NCBI GenBank assembly: GCA_050117475.1
Contig: JASFMR010000083.1
Span: 1-15,764 of the forward strand
DNA length: 15,764 nucleotides
From: Fodinibius sp050117475
GTDB taxonomy: Bacteria > Bacteroidota > Rhodothermia > Balneolales > Balneolaceae
Direction: 5' to 3'
Each line of letters starts with the position of its first letter. Positions within the stretch are counted from its first letter, which is position 1. Under the pieces are notes generated by a model. It saw only the letters and a program-made list of their open reading frames with translations. It ran no database searches and was not told the DNA's origin. Shown here piece by piece: positions 14,260 through 15,764 of this stretch. The translations under genes and the position numbers were made by a program.

Positions 14260-15764
14260 TTATGTATCAGTTCTTTTGAATGGGCCTATTCCTTCGAGCG
14301 TTGCTTCGGGCACTTTTGCTTTGGCATTTACAGTAAAGGTTACAAACATGGTTTTTATGGTTGGATCATTGAAATGAATCTTCCATGTGTCGTGATGCCA
14401 GTGTTCCATAGGGCCTTCAAAATTTCCAAAACGAGCGATAAGTTTTTTGTCTTTAAAACTGATTGAAAGTTGGGCAAATTTATTATTTGCGAAGACACCG
14501 GTATAAGCTTTTAGATCCAGCGAAGGTTTGGTGTTGGGAATACGCTGGTTTTCACTGGAGTTAATATCTGTTTGGGTCTCTTGTCCAGTCGGGTGAAGAG
14601 TACGGTAAATCTGACCGGCATAATTGTGTAGGGGGCGGTGGGTATATAGGTTAAAGATGCGAGACATGATGCCGAAGGTGGAATAGTTTTGATCAAGATT
14701 GCTTAACATGATTACGGCCAGACCTTCATCGGGCATCATGGCTACATGCCCGCTCATACCGTCAATATGTCCAGCATGCTCCACGACTTTGTGATCCCCA
14801 AAGTATTGAACGAACCATCCCATACCGTAATACAGCATGTCCGCCTGGGGGTTCAGTATTTTCCAGACGCCCGGCGGATTAACAATATTCTGTGGGAAGT
14901 GCATAGTCTGCATCGTTTCTTTCTTAACAAGCTGTTTGCCGTTAAACATACCGTTGTGCAGCTGAAAATGAACCCAATGCGTCATGTCTTCCAAATCGGA
15001 GATGATAGCTCCGGCCGGCGCGGCATTGTCAATATTTCGCCATGGAATGGGTTTAATAATCGACCCATCCTTTTTATGCGGCGTAGCAACATTATCTTCA
15101 CCATCAAGTGACGACAGCATCAAGCGGCTGCGGTTCATTTCCAGTGGTTTAAAAATGCGTTGTTTAATAAAATCTTCATAAGGCATACCGCTTACTTTTT
15201 CTATAATCATCCCTGCTACGATGAACATCACGTTTTGGTAGCCGAAGCCCGACCGGAAAGGATAGGCATTATCGTAATATCGCAGTTTATGCATCATTGC
15301 TTCCTGTGAAAGTCCGGAATTATAAAATAGCAGGGTTGTACGAGAAAGACCGGTACGATGACTTAGCAAATCACGTATTGTTACCATTGAAGAGATACGA
15401 TCGTCTTTGAGCCGGAAGTCTGGCAGATAACGAACCACCGGATCATCCCAATGGATTTTGCCTTCGTCAACTAACATCCCAAGGGCTGTCGAGGTGAACG
15501 CTTTTGTAGCCGAGCCAATAGCAAAGAGAGTTTGATCATTGACGGTATGCCCGTTATTTGTCTGAGTCACGCCGTGTATCCGATGGTAGATAACTGAATC
15601 ATCCTTGATGATGGCAATCGCCATGGCCGGTGGTTGCCATTCGGCTAGTGTACTGTCAATATATTGGTCAAGATTCTGTAAATCTTGATCTGAAAAATTG
15701 TGTTGAGCCAAAGTAGGCTTTGGCACTATTGTGAAAAAGATATATAAGCATATAGCTATCAGAT
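14260..15764 (-). CDS. secreted SxxK serine hydrolase (class C beta-lactamase/esterase-like), N-terminus outside window
   Basis: About 500 residues of a penicillin-binding-protein-like serine hydrolase are visible. Numbered from the GTG at 15726, the nucleophile motif is SATK (S72-K75) and the Tyr-x-Asn motif is GYQN in SGFGYQN. The third motif is EHAGHIDG, with His-x-Gly in place of the Lys-Thr-Gly of true beta-lactamases. This points to an esterase, D-amino-acid peptidase or related hydrolase more than to antibiotic resistance. A C-terminal beta domain (about 400-488, YTGVFANN..., DUF3471-like) follows. The frame stays open upstream of the GTG and encodes LIAICLYIFFTIVPKPTLA, a typical signal-peptide core and cleavage region, so the true start lies beyond the right edge. 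The mature protein should be periplasmic or secreted. It converges on the acyl-CoA dehydrogenase gene. Confidence 0.9.
   Translation of the reverse strand, partial: LIAICLYIFFTIVPKPTLAQHNFSDQDLQNLDQYIDSTLAEWQPPAMAIAIIKDDSVIYHRIHGVTQTNNGHTVNDQTLFAIGSATKAFTSTALGMLVDEGKIHWDDPVVRYLPDFRLKDDRISSMVTIRDLLSHRTGLSRTTLLFYNSGLSQEAMMHKLRYYDNAYPFRSGFGYQNVMFIVAGMIIEKVSGMPYEDFIKQRIFKPLEMNRSRLMLSSLDGEDNVATPHKKDGSIIKPIPWRNIDNAAPAGAIISDLEDMTHWVHFQLHNGMFNGKQLVKKETMQTMHFPQNIVNPPGVWKILNPQADMLYYGMGWFVQYFGDHKVVEHAGHIDGMSGHVAMMPDEGLAVIMLSNLDQNYSTFGIMSRIFNLYTHRPLHNYAGQIYRTLHPTGQETQTDINSSENQRIPNTKPSLDLKAYTGVFANNKFAQLSISFKDKKLIARFGNFEGPMEHWHHDTWKIHFNDPTIKTMFVTFTVNAKAKVPEATLEGIGPFKRTDT

Noticed and set aside
14260..15764. 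Calling the SxxK hydrolase an antibiotic-resistance beta-lactamase.
   Set aside because: The third motif is HAG, not KTG, and there is a DUF3471-like C-terminal domain, which is typical of esterase/peptidase-like relatives.
1..15764. Searched by eye for CRISPR arrays, insertion sequences, tRNA genes, toxin-antitoxin pairs and phage genes.
   Set aside because: No repeated arrays, transposase motifs or tRNA-like cloverleaf sequences were found; intergenic gaps are all under about 230 bases.

Overview
This 15.8 kb window reads as a housekeeping and accessory chromosomal stretch of a free-living bacterium from the Bacteroidota/FCB side of the tree. Balneolota-like is my best guess. The basis is moderate GC, sparse Shine-Dalgarno sites, candidate promoters of the TTG...TAnnTT type, a DUF3857/transglutaminase-like tandem pair typical of Bacteroidota, and the general style of the proteins. 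The assignment is an inference, since no rRNA or other taxonomic marker is present. I see no mobile elements, CRISPR arrays, tRNAs or phage genes.

Left part (1-2280). All genes are on the minus strand. In transcription order from the right they are a Fur-family regulator, a GNAT acetyltransferase, a small single-RRM RNA-binding protein with an elaborate palindromic leader and a strong terminator, and the 5' two-fifths or so of an ATP-grasp enzyme that runs off the left edge. The fur gene is divergent from a plus-strand long-chain acyl-CoA synthetase. A candidate Fur-like box lies in the shared intergenic region.

Middle part (2281-8282). The acyl-CoA synthetase is followed by a four-helix membrane protein. 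Convergent to them is a tightly overlapping minus-strand operon: cysteine desulfurase, then a LOG-family nucleotide phosphoribohydrolase, then a DUF1499 protein. Divergent from that operon is pgk (phosphoglycerate kinase), with a recognisable promoter and a textbook terminator.

Right part (8283-15764). Two long exported proteins of the DUF3857 / transglutaminase-like superfamily overlap by four bases: a Sec-secreted one in which serine replaces the expected catalytic Cys, and a lipoprotein that keeps Cys and His. An AidB-like acyl-CoA dehydrogenase with a strong ribosome-binding site follows. Convergent to it is a secreted SxxK serine hydrolase (class C beta-lactamase-like) whose signal peptide continues off the right edge.

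The fatty-acid-related genes (acyl-CoA synthetase, acyl-CoA dehydrogenase) are separated by about 8 kb and do not form one operon. Most of the window is conventional. The points most worth a second look are the DUF3857 active/inactive-looking pair, the structured leader of the RRM gene, and the coupled desulfurase-LOG-DUF1499 operon.
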